NCBI GenBank assembly: GCA_026874595.1
Contig: CM049311.1
Location: 52,765,676 to 52,829,675, forward strand
Direction: 5' to 3'
Origin: Sipunculus nudus
Taxonomy: Eukaryota > Annelida > Sipuncula > Golfingiida > Sipunculidae
Length of the DNA: 64,000 bases
The translations under genes were made by a program, and so were the position numbers. This document shows, piece after piece, positions 40,534 to 55,500 of the stretch; the stretch's first letter is position 1; every line of letters starts with the position of its first letter. The notes beneath the pieces were generated by a model. It had not been told where the DNA came from, searched no databases, and saw only the letters and a list, made by a program, of their open reading frames with translations.

Positions 40534-43500
40534 AAACTTACAACATGGTCACCATATCACATATTATTCTTCCACATGCTGTATATATATTTTAAGATGT
40601 ATGCACACACACAATTCATAAATTTCAACAGGAGCTATGAAATAAAAATAAAAATTCTCAGCTCTAGCATGTAAATCCTGAATCTAACATGATATATGAT
40701 TAGATACAGAAACTGCTTCAGAACTTTGTTGTTACCACTAAGAAAGGAAAACTGTCTGTGTACAGGTATCATTCTATCTGTCATGATTTGGGGCCTTTTT
40801 CTCTGTAGGCGGAAATTATTTTTGTACGGTTAAATGAGTGAGGGTGATTTTCATATAAAAAAATAAAACATTTTTAGATGGGAAGGAGCAGAAATAAGGC
40901 CACAATAATATGCTACAATAACCATCTCTGCTTAAACAAGCAAATTTGTGGAATATATGTCCTCCATTTCATCAATATGTTTAAGTTTTTATTGCCCCCT
41001 GAAGAGGTCTCCACATGTCATATTGGTTGTGGTTTAGTTTTCATTGCCCCCTGAAGATGTCTCCACATGTCATAATTTTTTGTTGTGAGTTGGGAACCAA
41101 AGGGAAAAACTGATCCCAACCAAGGTATGCATGAGAGCAATCACTGACCATAATCTGAAGGAAATCAGAATATATTTAAGGAAGTTATTGCATGGAAACA
41201 AAAACCTGATGTAGGGACAGACAGACAGAATGACCGACAGACAGACAGACAATCCTAAATGAATGTCCCCGCATTCGAGGAAGCCAGGGACAAAACAAGG
41301 GACCTATGGGTCACTGTGCTCAGCTGAAGTTAACCTTGAAGGTAAAAATCTAAAATAATATCAAATGGAGATTAAGTGTAAGAGGAAGAGGTAATAAAGG
41401 CCATGGTTGTGTTTATATGATTGGTTTGTATTGATGAGCAAGAAATTGTTGCAAATAATATTTTGTGACCTGACCATGTGTTTCCTAATGTTGAAACTGA
41501 AGCATGTGAGCAGTTTGTGAACAAATGATCTGTACAATTACCATGATCATTAGTTGGCTTTTCGATTAACTGTTGACATTTCAGTAGTTTACACATTTGT
41601 TCAATCAAATCTTTTTTTTTGTATAATATATATTATTAAATATATGTTTTTTTATGAAATGTATACAGTTGAAATATAACTAATTAACAGCATAAAACAT
41701 GGCAAACAAAGCCTGATCTCAAATTCTGCTGATGCAGGAAAATAATGAACAAATGTTTGTAATAAATCCTAATTTTTTTATCACATCAATTTTTTTTTAA
41801 TTTAAGTTTATATTTCTATACATTTTCAATATAACATATATATCTGAATATAAAAGTTGATTCATAATTCTCGATTGCATCATCATAAATCTCAATCTTG
41901 TCAGATAACACATCATGCATACAAATGTTTATTTATTTTTTACCACAAAATATATATCTTTTAAATCTGCTAAACAATAAATATCTAAAAAAAATACTTG
42001 ATTTAGATTTTACAATTTTTAATTGTGTCTTTATTTATCCAAAATGTGCTTCATATTTTATCATAATTTAAGCATACTGATGGGTTCCATTATGATTGGT
42101 AAAATCATTTAAAAGAAAAATGATTTCTTTAAAAATGCTACATTACACAACATTGCATCTTCTGGATTACACCTTGAATTACTTTTTTAAGGAAAGTTTT
42201 TGCATATCAGAGTGGAAGCTGCATTACAATTAAGGAGATACAGTGAAAACAATAACAATTACTGCATAACACTTGGTGGGTTGGGTTTGCTGGGGGGGGG
42301 GGGGAGGGGGTGAGATTGGGGTGGTGATATGAGAATAACTGTACACCTGTCACAGCAGGGGATCTCCCCCAGTGACTGTAACAAATCAGAAAACCTGGCA
42401 TAGCTGACTTCCAGTGACCTGGAGTGGGACCCTGCATCTGTAATCTATAATCAAAGCAAATGACTACAATAGAGCCTCAAGAAAAAAATCAATAACTAGC
42501 TTAATTTCCAAGCTTTTACTTCCAAATTTCAGATTTAAACAAATTAAATATTTATGTTTACATGCTGTGAAAATTAAATCAATGGTACTTACAGGAAAAA
42601 AACGTGCCATGGTCAAAGTTGGGCAAAATTTAAGGTACTGATTTTATTTTTATGCTAATTACTTAAAAAATTTACAAAATTCAGATCTAATTTTGGGTAA
42701 ACAATTGAATCTTAATTAAACATTGTTATATACTTGGGAAAACAGACTCTAGTTTCAAAATTTTTCATGTTAAGTGAGTAAATATTTTTCCTGATTTTTT
42801 ACAAAGTCCATTATGTTTGGGCCCATAACTTAAAGAATTTATACTTAACAGACTTAATTTCTGGCATGTACATAGGAACTATATAGAAGAATATTTATGG
42901 TAAATATGAGGAAAAACAGATGAGTGGTTTTGATATTAGGCAGTCCTGAAGTGTGAAAACAGGATTTTAATAAAAAATTGAGGTTTTTCCTTAATTTCTC
43001 AAAGGAACGAAGTCGCAAAGACCCAGTTTTCGGCTTGGTAGGAGATCTTGGGGACATCTAACATTATGCTGAATTTTGGATTCCTAGGTCTTACGGTTTC
43101 AAAACGTGCCACATCTACGGACGGACGGACGGACGGACGGACGGACGGACAGACGGACGGACGGACGACGGACAATGGACCACGACTATAGCTCAGATGA
43201 CTTATAGTCAGCTGAGCTAAAAATGCTGACCTTGTTGGGGCTGTAACTACTGTGGCAAAGTGCAGTGGGAGTCCGGTCTCATTGCCTAGCATAAACGGAA
43301 TAAATGGAACACGGCGCCTGTGTCCAGCTGGTGTGCCATCAAGTGACAGTCTGCAAAGACATATGCATTAAAAATCCCTACACTAATACTGATCAGCTGA
43401 TAATGAAGAGTCCAACAAAATTATGAAGTAAATCTTTGAAAAACATATATGACAATTTATCCACCTATCCATTACAATATGCAAAAATCTTGATTCCAGG

Positions 43501-46500
43501 TGGCAAATAAGAGTTCAAATGAAATTGCATTTGAAAAGCATTTGCTTTTGCAGTTGATCAATATTAAATTACATTTGCATTTGATTTGATTTTGTCCTCA
43601 ATGCCAATAAAGAGCAAGAGATGCAACTAGAGATGGTCAGTTTGTCATCAAAACCTGCAACACCCACCAACTAGAGAGATGTCAAGGTCATCATCAAGGT
43701 CAAAGGAATAACTACAACATTTACAAACTTGCATTCCATTGCACCATCTCAGATTTGAACCAGAGCCTGTTATATTGTGGTGAACACTCTACCACAGGTG
43801 GATAACTCACACTGACACTGGTTACATTTACCATTTTTAATATTTGTTACCTTTCCTCCTCTGATTTATAGTAATCGTCTGTCCACTTTTGTTTTGTGTT
43901 GTCGTACTCCTGTAACAACGTGCGGGTAACATTCAAGTTCAGCATCTCATTGGCTGAAAAAAAGGAGTGAATTTAGAAAGAAGTCATTTCATTCAGCATT
44001 AAATTTTTAGAATAAATCTTTATGCATAATATATACCAAAGTATTTAACCCAGCAACACAGGTACATTCCTTGAGTGAGTTATATACCTTGCACCTTCCA
44101 ATTTTTCTGAAGACCGTTAAACATCTTGGGTTTTTTTAACTTGTTCTGTTGAGTGTTTAATATATAATGCATTTCTGAATAACTTTAAAAACTAATTATC
44201 TTTCACTTATCAACAAATATACATTTTGACTTTGTATCAAACTAGACTGCCATTTTCTACATTTCAGGCTTGTACTCAGCTTGGACTGATACACTGTAAC
44301 ATCAGGCTTTTTACATAATGCTATATACAGACGTATCTTATCTTTTGCAGTTACTGTCTTTTGGGTTTACTGTCAGTTTGGTTTACTGTGTGATGGGTTA
44401 ACTGTATGTTTGGTTTACTGTATGAAGGTTAATGTTATCTTTTGTAGGTACTGTTTTTGGGTTTACTGTCAGTTTGGTTTACTGTCTTTTGGGTTTACTG
44501 TGTGTTTGGTTTACTGTATTAAGGTTAATCCTATCTTTGTAGTTACCGTCTTTTGAGTTTACTGTCTGTTTGGTTTACTCTGTGATAGGTTTACTGTGTG
44601 TTTGGTTTACTGTGTGATGGGTTAACTGTATGTTTGGTTTACTGTATGAAGGTTAATCCTATCTTTTGCAGTTACTGTTTTTTTCAGTTTACTGTCTGTT
44701 TTGTTTACTGTGTGATGGGTTTACTGTGTGTTTGGTTTACTGTGTGATGGGTTTCAAGTGTGTTTGGTTTACTGTATGTTTGGTTTACTGTATGAAGGTT
44801 ATCCTATCTTTTGAAATTACTGTCTTTTGGGTTTACTGTGTGTTTGGTTTACTGTATTAAGGTTAATCCTATCTTTTGTAGTTACTGTCTTTTGGGTTTA
44901 CTGTGTGTTTGGTTTACTGCACCATCTTTACTCTAGATAATTGTAAAACTATGTTAGTGCTTACCTGTGACCTTCATGACCAGCTTGGATGAAGTGTTAG
45001 GGTCTCCCTGGTCCCAGTCAATGCGGCAACTGTAAAAGTCCAATCATTGTTATGTATGAACATTATAAACACATAAACACAAAGGACATTTTCAGTATAT
45101 ATAAGTATCTTATTTAACACCACAGACATCTCAATACTTTACATGCTAGTTATGCTAATTTTATCTTTCTATACCTATACTATGAAACACATAATTACGC
45201 AAAATACTATTTGTATCAGTTGCCTCCCTAATGTTTTTAGTCAATACTGTCAAGAGGTCATAAAAAACTTCAATAATCTGACAAGACCATGTGGCACTTA
45301 ACATTATTTCTGAAAATTACTGATTTACCAGAAATCTGTCTGAAAAACAAGGATATCTGATATGATGTGTCCCTGGTGTTTTTGTAAACCATTGCTGTAT
45401 TGGACAAACAATTGTGTGTGATATAATGACCCCCTAATTATTTGTAACATAATGTCCCTCTGATGATGTTTAATTTGTCCCTCCTGATGTCTGATAAAAT
45501 GTCCCTCTGATGTTATGTTAATGTCTTGTATCATGTCCCCCAATAATGAGCAATATAATTTCCTTCCTTATGATGTCTGATATAATGTCCCCCTGATGAT
45601 GTGTGATATAATGTCCTCCCTGATGATGTGAGACATAATGTCCTCCCTGATGATATGATATAATGTCCTCCCTGATAATGTTTGACATAATGTCCTCCCT
45701 GATGATGTGAGACATAATGTCCTCCCTGATGATATGATATAATGTCCTCCCTGATAATGTTTGACATAATGTCCTCCCTGATGATGTGTGATATAATGTC
45801 CTTCCTGATGATGTGAGACATAATGTCCTCCCTGATGATATGATATAATGTCCTCCCTGATAATGTTTGACATAATGTCCTCCCTGATGATGTGTGATAT
45901 AATGTCCTTCCTGATGATGTGAGACATAATGTCCTCCCTGATGATATGATATAATGTCCTCCCTGATAATGTTTGACATTATGTCCTCCCTGATGATGTG
46001 TGATATAATGTCCTTCCTGATAATGTGTGAAATAATGTCCCTCCTGATAATGTGAGACATAATGTCCTCCCTGATGATATGATATAATGTCCTCTCGGAT
46101 AATGTTTGACATAATGTCCTCCCTGATGATGTGTGATATAATGTCCTTCCTGATAATGTGTGATATAATGTCCTTCCTGATGATGTCTGATATATTTTCC
46201 CCCTGATGATGTGTGATATAATGTCCTCCCTGATAATGTGTGATATAATGTCCTCCCTGTTGATGTCTGATATATTGTCCCCCTGATGATGTGTGATATA
46301 AATTTCCCTCCTGATGATGTGTGATATAATGTCCTCCCTGTTGATGTCTGATATAATGTCATTTGATAATAATGTCTCATATAATTTCCCCCTTGATTAT
46401 TTGTGACATAATGTCCTCCCTGATGATGTTAGATATAATGTCCCTCCTGATGATGTGTGACATAATGTCCTCCCTGATGATGTGTGACACAATGTCCCTC

Positions 46501-49500
46501 CCGATGATGTGTGACATAATGTATCTCCTGGTATCATGATGTTTGACATAATGTCCTCCCTGTTGATGTGTGATATAATGTCCTCCTTGATGATGTGTGA
46601 CATAATGTCCTCTCTGATGATGTGTGACATAATGTCACCCCTGATGATATGATATAATGTCATCCCTGATGATGTGTGACATAATGTCATCCCTGATGAT
46701 GTGTGACATAATGTCCTCCCTGTTGATGTGTGATATAATGTCCTCCTTGATGATGTGCGACATAATGTTCTCTCTGATGATGTGTGACATAATGTCATCC
46801 CTGATGATGTGTGACATAATGTCATCCCTGATGATGTGTGACATAATGTCATCCCTGATGATGTGTGACATAATTTCCTCCCTGATGATGTGTGACACAA
46901 TGTCCTGCCTGATGATGTGATATAATATCCTCCCTGATAATGTCCCTTGATGATGTGTGACATCAGGATGGATGTGTTATGTCCCTCCTGATGATGTTTG
47001 ATATAATGTCATTTGATCATGTCTCATATAATGTCCCCCTGGTGATGTGTGATATAAATGTCCCCCTGATGATGGGTGACATGTCCCCAATTGATTTGTT
47101 ATGCCTCCTGATCATGTCTGATATAATTTCATTTGATAATGCCTCATTTAATGTCCCCCCTGATGATGAGTGATATAATGTCCCCCTGATGATGTGTTAC
47201 ATGATGTCTTTCTGATGTGTGATATGTCGCCCCCAAAATGATGTCAGATCTAATGGCCCCTGGTGTTTTCTTAAGCATTTTAAATCATCCTCTGTGACTC
47301 ACGTCCATGGTTCCAGGAATGGCTCCCAGCCTGACAGATTCCTGTTGTAGTACTCAATGGACAGATGACACTCAGCGTGGCCAACCATTTTAGAGAGCAT
47401 CTTCTGTTGTATTGATACATCTACAAACAGGAGGTTACTGCTAGATACCACTCTGATTACACCTTCAACTTCCATAATTCTCCCTTGATCAGTATAACCA
47501 TTTTGATAATGAAAGCTGTACTGATATACCTTGTACAAGATGCTATGCAGACATGATTACTGGTTCACATAATACCAAGAATGTTGTTATATTCCTTCCG
47601 GAAAGATGCAGTGATTAAAACAAAGTAGTCTGACATAAACTGATGAAAGTTTTGGAAGTGTCAGCTGCTAATGATTGGCATGCAGTAAAAAGGCTTCTGA
47701 TGAGCTTCTAGAAATACAGTTACATAACCACTGATGTAGTACAGAGCACTGTGCCAAAAATATAAAGCCTCTCCCTAAGTTAGTACGACCTTAACTCCAT
47801 TGACCATTGCCTTTTTATGCACCACATAGAGATAAGACACAGTGGCTGGTTACCAATCTATGAAAAAATGTCTATAACATAATTCTCTCCCTAAAAAACC
47901 ATAACACAATTTCTTTTTTAACAATTCAAGTATTTTCAGAAACCATGAAATTGCACTAACATATTGCATCTGATATTAAGATTTCATTGGTGGTTTATTG
48001 TGGAAATACAGCTTATTTCTTTATTCATTATTAACATTTATATTATTATTATTATTATTATCTATATAATTAATACACAGTTGGGTTTTTCTAGACAATG
48101 GTTTACCTGCTTCCAATCTGATTTTGCCTTCGAAATTTGGCACATGTATTGGCAGTGTGCTCTTCAGGGACAAGTTTGTTTTATTTTACAGGATTATACC
48201 CTATTAATGGATGGTGATTCTATTAACAAGCTATTTTCTGCAGTCGAGACCTAAAAACCTCCTCTAGAATCTCCTTATCAGTCAAGTGTTTAATAGAGAA
48301 TCCTAGCACAAGTGATCTTTATATCACGAACAAGAGTAACAAATATGCGACATTCTGTCCCAACCAGCTCATCACAAAACAATTTATTATACAGAACCGT
48401 GGATTTTCCATGGGTGCACCTTGTTACCTATATTACTATAGATTATCTATATCACATACCTGAGATTGAGATTTCTGCCAGTGGGACATCAGCGTCCATA
48501 CAGTCGTCTATCAGACAGACACACACCTGGTCACATTTCAACTGTCAGGAAAAAGAATACTTTTGTCAGACACTGTTGACAAATTGTCTCACAAATTGTA
48601 TGTTTTAAGCTATGTGATTGGAGATCAACTATATCTTTACAAATGACAAAGGATTACACAAAGAGGATGCTCCTAGGAAATAATGAGGTACACTTCTGCA
48701 GATTTATTCATTTATTCAGAATCGAAACTTTTTTATGAGGGAGTGTTGCTATAATGCAGTTTAAGCATAACCAGGTTTTCCCTGTTCAATAAACAGAATA
48801 AGTTTTTGTGATCATTAAATAGTGATTTCACATGTCTACAGTATTAATGACTTTTTTCCTTTGATTATTTATCAAAATATTTTCAGTACTATATACTAAC
48901 AGGGATGCCAATTAAACTGAATACTCTCAACCAATTTAATAATTTATAGTGTTTGATAAAATAATGAAAATATTCAAAATTTTGTTATGACTAAGTTCTT
49001 TGCAAAATAGAACTTCACACTACAATGCTCAGATTATATATTTTGTCTTAACCCCTTATTTGTCAATCAAAATTTGCCATCAATATCTGTACTGCTGGTG
49101 GCTAAAGTATCAGTGACAAATAAAACATTATGCTAATCTTCCAAAATGTGATTTTGTTAGGGACAGTGATGATAATGAGAAGCAAACCTCTACAGCCGAG
49201 GTGTTGAGAGGTGGGTGTCGCTGTGGCCTCTTGTCTGGGACAGCTGTGGCATTTTCAGTCAGCCAAATTGCTGCCTCTTCCAGCTGTCCTTTAGATTCTG
49301 TCAGCGCCCTCTCACAGTCGGCTGCCGAGAAACCTATCATCTGAAGCTTGTGGAGCTTCTCCGCTGAAACAAAACACAGGTGCTGATATTTAGCTGACAC
49401 CTGTACAAACAGTACAATCCACACAGCAAATCATTAAAGGGACATAATCAGGCCCAAATTTATGCCTATTCTTTCACACTATCAATTCAGTTTTCCTTTA

Positions 49501-52500
49501 GAGAAAAGTTTCCCCAGCAAAACCATCCCAGTACACAGTCTCAGTACCTCACATACAGCTGTTTGACATCTTGTTATGGCTCTGTGTGTTGGTAAACACA
49601 GTACACATGTATCTTTTTATGATAACATGGTCGAGTGACCAGAGGTCCAATTTTTAGCCGCAACACCCCATGTTTCAGCCAGCCGGAACAAGTATTACAT
49701 TTTTCTTGCCAATTCTGTCAGGGCATCATCTTACTGACACGTGTTGTGGCTCCACAAGGCACTGGGACCCACACACTGTGTTTACGTTGACACCTGTGAT
49801 CGCACCTGATTCACTGTTTCTAACACTCGTTTATAAGAGTAAGCAAATGGTTTCAAGGCAATATTTTGGCAGGTACCAATTTATTTTAAAGGGAGGAAGT
49901 TATTTTTTGTGTTTATTCAACATGCTTTTTAGATGATTTGGCCCCTTTAAGATGTAGTCTGTGTAACTAAAGATGAGAATGAAGTTAAAAATTCAACTCT
50001 GGTTTACTGGTTTTCAGGTTTCTATGCTTTGAGTAGTTCAGAAGTCATTGCAATTATTTGACACACAGACATTGGCGTAGAGTATTAGGGGTTTAGCCTT
50101 TCTTCTGACATGTGACTTGCAACATCTGGGTTTTAGTCTGTAAGACAAATGCTGGTACATGAAGGTTTTGAAAATACTTTGTTCAAATGAATTATTCAGG
50201 GTTTGATAAGGGCATGGAAATAAAACATGAAGATACTCAGAGGAAATTCTCAAGGCAGGAATCTATCTGCAAATAGATTGGTAGTGATTGGACCCATAGG
50301 AGCTGAGAAGCCAAAATAATACTCTTGGGTGATGATGCCATTGTCAGTGGATTAGTGTAAGATTACATAGCTATCTGCTGCAGTTGATTTCCAGTCATTT
50401 CATAAATCAAACTTGCATCATGTTCTGAGAAGACAGACCATAGCCAACTCAAGAATCATTCATAGTTCACTTAGTGCTAGGCCTGTGAATCCCTGCAGGC
50501 CCTTAGAATTGATTCAATGATCAATTCTTTACTTCGATTCAATTCTCTAATCAATTCTTAGTTACAAATTTTTTTATAAAAAAAAGCATTTGGATGTTAG
50601 TTTATTTTCACATGTAAAAGAAAAAAGTAGCTATCCATTTGCTGAGCCCATTTTATTTCTATGTGAGAACACCTCGAGGCCATCCATACTAAATGACAGA
50701 GGGCGCTCATAGAAGCTGGGCTTGTATGTGAACACTGAGGTAGCCTGAAACAAACAATCACACCTGCTTATCAACCATAATTTACTTGACAGCAATCAAA
50801 AATTACAACTGTGTCAATATTCTGAGAGATATTTTTTCAAAATGAATGCATAATGTCTAATAGGGATGAATAATGATGAGATGGTGAAGCAGTTCCATAT
50901 CAGCCCTCTGACATCACCACCAGATTACTGGCCTGCCAGAGTGCCTTTACATTTAGGTCTGAGGAACACATTGTATTTGATTCAATGATCAATTCTTTAC
51001 TTTGATTCAATTCTCAATTCAATTCTTAGTTACAAATTTTTTTATAGAAAGAAGCATTTGGATGTTAGTTAATTTTCACAAGTAAAAGAAAAAAGTAGCT
51101 ATCCATTTGCTGAGCTGAGTAAAGTGGTCCACCAGGGAATGTTTAAACTAGATCTAGGGCACGTACACAATAAATACCTAAAAAAACATGAAGAGCTCTG
51201 ACAAATTTAACAGCTCAAAGAAAACTTTGGGGTTTTACATGCCAACACAATAATCAAACAAACCCATTCAGAGGTTAATATTCGATTAAAATTAAATCAG
51301 GGGGTTGCAACTGAATGCACTGATTATTTGATGTATTGTTACAGTCCCACTTAGTGCACACAGAATTGACATAGAAGAGGAGAGAGCAAAATGAAGTAAA
51401 GCGCTCCAGCTGCCAGAACGCTGAAATCAATGCATGTCTGTTACTCCTACAAAAATATAACAAGTAAAATAACATAATGTCCATACCACTGACTTACCTG
51501 GGAATGCATGTACTGGAGCATTTTTAGGCTGAGCCTGCTGAGTCGTGGCTTCAAGCGCCTGTTTAGGGACAGAGTTCAGTATACCCAGAAATAACCGCAG
51601 ATCATTGTACGACAGTCGAATGTGTAACGTACTGAAGCTGACCTGAAGGTAAGATAGATCACTGGTTGGCAAAGACTAGTACATCTTGTATCTCTGGTTG
51701 TAATCATAATGAAGCAAGGTAATGTATGTATGGCATGATTGTTCAGATACAAGGATTCATAATCACACCAATAGGAATTAAGACCAATAATAGGTACCTG
51801 ACTATAAGAAATGGATTATGAACACAGATAAACTTGCACAAAATGTTTAGAAATTAATCATAGGCTGAGGCTGTCTTAATATTTGTAAAGTTTGGGAAAT
51901 GCTTTTAACTTTAAAACATCTGTTTGACACCAACCTGCACCAACACAACTTTATACTGTTCTAACTTAGTATTTAAAGGGCAAACTTAAATAAAATCAAA
52001 ATCTATTTAAACACCAAATTTTAAGCATCATAACATCTTAACTGACCTCAAGTGTGGGTGGTTTATCATCAAACCCTGTGGCATCAAGCAGGCCAGGTGA
52101 CTGTGCTTCCCCCTGGGGGACTGTTGGGTAACTAATCAGCTCTGCTCCTATGCTCATTGGATCAATGATTGAGAGAGCAGTTTCATCTTCTGCTGCCAGT
52201 GAACACGAGAACACCTCGAGGCCTTCCAGACTAAATGACAGAGGGCGCTCATAGAAGCTGGGCTTGTATGTGAACACTGAGGTAGCCTGAAACAAACAAT
52301 CACACCTGCTTATCAACCATAATTTACTTGACAGCAATAAAAAATTACAACTGTGTCAATATTCTGAGAGATATTTTTTTCAAAATGAATGCATAATGTC
52401 TAATAGGGATGAATAATGATGAGATGGTGAAGCAGTGCCATATCTGCCCTCTGACATCACCACCAGATTACTGGCCTGCCAGATTGCCTTTACATCTAGG

Positions 52501-55500
52501 TCTGAGGAACACATTATAAGTCCAAATGAGGATGCAAATATTTTCATCATTTCTGACAATACCTCACGACCTACAGGTACACTGTCAATTGATATTAACC
52601 AGACTAATGGTTTGCATTTCAGTGTTCTTTCTAACAACACCAAACATGAAAGAGAAAAGTTTCATTCTAACTCAGCATATTGGTAAATTCCTCCACATGT
52701 TTGTTAAATTTCTGACTGCATGATTACAGACATGGCTCGCACAGGTTACTGAGTACAGCCAACTTGTAAGCGATACAGGAAATGACTCCTTACCATAGAG
52801 ACAGAGTTTCAGTTTGGTTGTGTCTTCACATATATTCTCTTGCATTAATGCATCATTCTTAGCACATGTTAAGATTATGGGCTGTTTACAACAATATAAA
52901 TATTACATGATGGAAGACCACTGCGATGCATTCCTTGATACTGCTCGTATCACCACTCAAGTAAGTTTACCAGCCAAATCATCATTGCCTACTTAGTTAA
53001 GTTGTTACGGATAATGGTGAAGGAGACTACACCAACAGAAATGATTAGGGAGTAGGAAGACTCTGGAAAAGACAAAATTGTGATGTGGTGACTTCTGTTA
53101 TAAGTCCACAAATGCAGCTTGATGTGGTTTTCTTTTCTTAATTGACACTGTCCTGCTGCATGTGGTTTTGTTAGTTAATTCCATCAATGAAGGTGGCTGA
53201 GTTTTGTGGTGCTGGCCATGTTTGTGCCTGTGTGTGTGGGTCTGAGCCAAGTTCTGGATGAATTCTGATGAAATTAAGTAAAAGGATGGACCATGGGCAA
53301 AAAGCAAACATATAATTTTGTGATGGATCAGTTTGATTAAAATGTGGATCTGCATCTAGATCCATCAGAATTTGCTCCTTTTTCCATGCTCTCTCATGTG
53401 TTAACTGATCAAAATCTATACAAAAAATCCATTCATCCCAAAATTTAATCACTTCCCCCATGGTCCACTCTCCAACAAAGTTTAATTTAAATTAAGTGAA
53501 GACATTATGATAGAGGGAAGGTACCTTCAATGTTAATCAGCTATAAAGATTCAATGTCACAGAAGTTGGGTGGGTGGCACTGGATGCAGTGGCAAAGAAA
53601 TCATAATGTCTTGTGGTCCTGAGAACCTCCTCTTTGCTGGCTGCTACGGCCTTGGGGACTATCAAGATCATGTGCCCCCCTCCTTTGCTAGACCAGCTGC
53701 TGGGACTAGTACAGTTAATAACAACTGTGGGTCTATCCCTATGGACCAGGCCAGGCATGGCTGTTCTCCAGGTGACTCATCTCCAGCTATTTATATAAAT
53801 GTTTCGTTGAGTCCAAGGAGTCACTCCCTCCCCTCCCCCTTCAAGTAATGTCTCATGCATCCCATTCAGTAGTTATTTAAAATTAATTACCAGATCCTCC
53901 ACAAAATGACCAAAACTACACATTGTTATTAGTTTTTCACAGCAGAAAATCTCCAAAACCTTCCCTGTGAACTTTTCTGGAAGGACGAGGAATAAACTTT
54001 TTTTATCAAATTATGGTGGAGGTGTGCTTTCTATTTTGTTTATTTGTCTGTACAGAAAATACATATGGAACTTAATGAAATTTATGGACAAGGTCTTATA
54101 AAATAAGGAAAGTAAAGATAACATTTTGAGCTTGTTCAATTAAACAAATATTAAATTTTGTCTCTTAATATTTGTCTATCTATTTGTAGTAAAATTTCAG
54201 GTGATAAGGTGAATATTCATCAAACCCCCCCTTCCCCCCCCCCCCCCCCGAACCATCTTCTAGAGGTATCTGCACTGAGAAGAAGCATATCAACATATGA
54301 GAACCATAACCTGACTGACCTTGAGAATAACCGCATTTGTATCCCGTGCCCTTGGATCCTCCACTACCACCAGCTCAGTGTTGCTGACGTTTAGACGGAA
54401 TTCCTGTACCTGCTCAGACTGCCAGGACAAAAAAAGAAAACTCCTGCAGTCCTCCTATATATCACATTCATAACACTGACATTTCCCTAATTATACAGTG
54501 AAGCCTGTAGGAAAGACCACCTGGCCACTAAGACCACTCTTGAGTGAACTAATCCAAATCTTTCTCATTTGACACATGTGACTGTTGATTTATTTGACCA
54601 TTATCAGTTTTCCAAATGCTCTGCTTGCTGCACATCATCCTGATTTTTAATTTCACATTATTACAGTCAATATCAGAGATGTTACAACTCAAAATGTATT
54701 TATGCTATGGCAAAGATCCATGAATCTAAGTTACATAAAAGTAATAGCAGAAATAAAAAAAAAATTTAAAATTAAACTTAAAACAAGGGACCTATGGGTC
54801 ACGACGCTCAGCTGTTATTTATGATAAAAAATATTATTTAGAAATGAGGCACATGCTGGTTTTGTGTGGTAATAAATATAAGCTGTATTATGAGTTGTTG
54901 TTGTTTAGCTTATGAATGATTTTGATAGTACCTTTGGAGACAGGGAAGAGGATTGATTTCATTTATTTTATTAACAATTGGAGTACTATTGTCACACAGA
55001 TTTTGACTTGGCCATATAACTTATAAGCAGAACATATAATATAAGAGTTAAACTATTTATTAAAAAAAATTACAAATATTGTCCCAAATATAATTTTTAT
55101 TAAAAATAATAAGAGAATCATATGATTTTTTAAAATGAAATATAACTGATATGATTATTAAAATAATATTAAAGAATATATTCATGAATGCATTCATGAA
55201 TACATTTTGAAAGTATTTGCACAAGTATTCATATACTTTCATTTTTACCTGAATTCCCATTCTTTATGCAAGAAATTTTATAATGGAGTACATAATCATA
55301 TTCGTATTTAAATACAATTACAAAGTATTCGCACCATGTCTGGTATTTATTCAATTTTCACCAAACAATGATGCTGAGAATCCAGAATATACAAAATTCA
55401 CACATTTAAATAATGATCATAAGTACCTGGTTTTATGACTTTTATTTATATTAAAAAATAACTGTGAAATATTCATTTTGGACTAATTTCACATCAATGT

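Noticed and set aside
40287-40595. ORFs encoding poly-(Val-Cys) or poly-(Thr-His)
   Set aside because: Translation of the CA microsatellite next to exon 13.
43730-43812. Functional tRNA gene
   Set aside because: A- and B-box-like motifs are present, but no complete cloverleaf with paired acceptor stem was found.
44341-45029. Exon 10 junction as another case of donor-containing satellite
   Set aside because: The unit has ACAGTAAAC, only loosely like the exon end ACAG/GTAAGC, and 35 bp of unique sequence separates exon and array.
45518-46112. Minus-strand ORFs of 180-193 codons
   Set aside because: They run through the 27-bp satellite (nine codons per unit); frames stay open because of the 3n period, with no non-repeat protein sequence.
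47240-47303. Exon 9 donor as the seed of the 27-bp satellite
   Set aside because: Short resemblance (tcctctgtgac) is not in register with the unit and may be chance.
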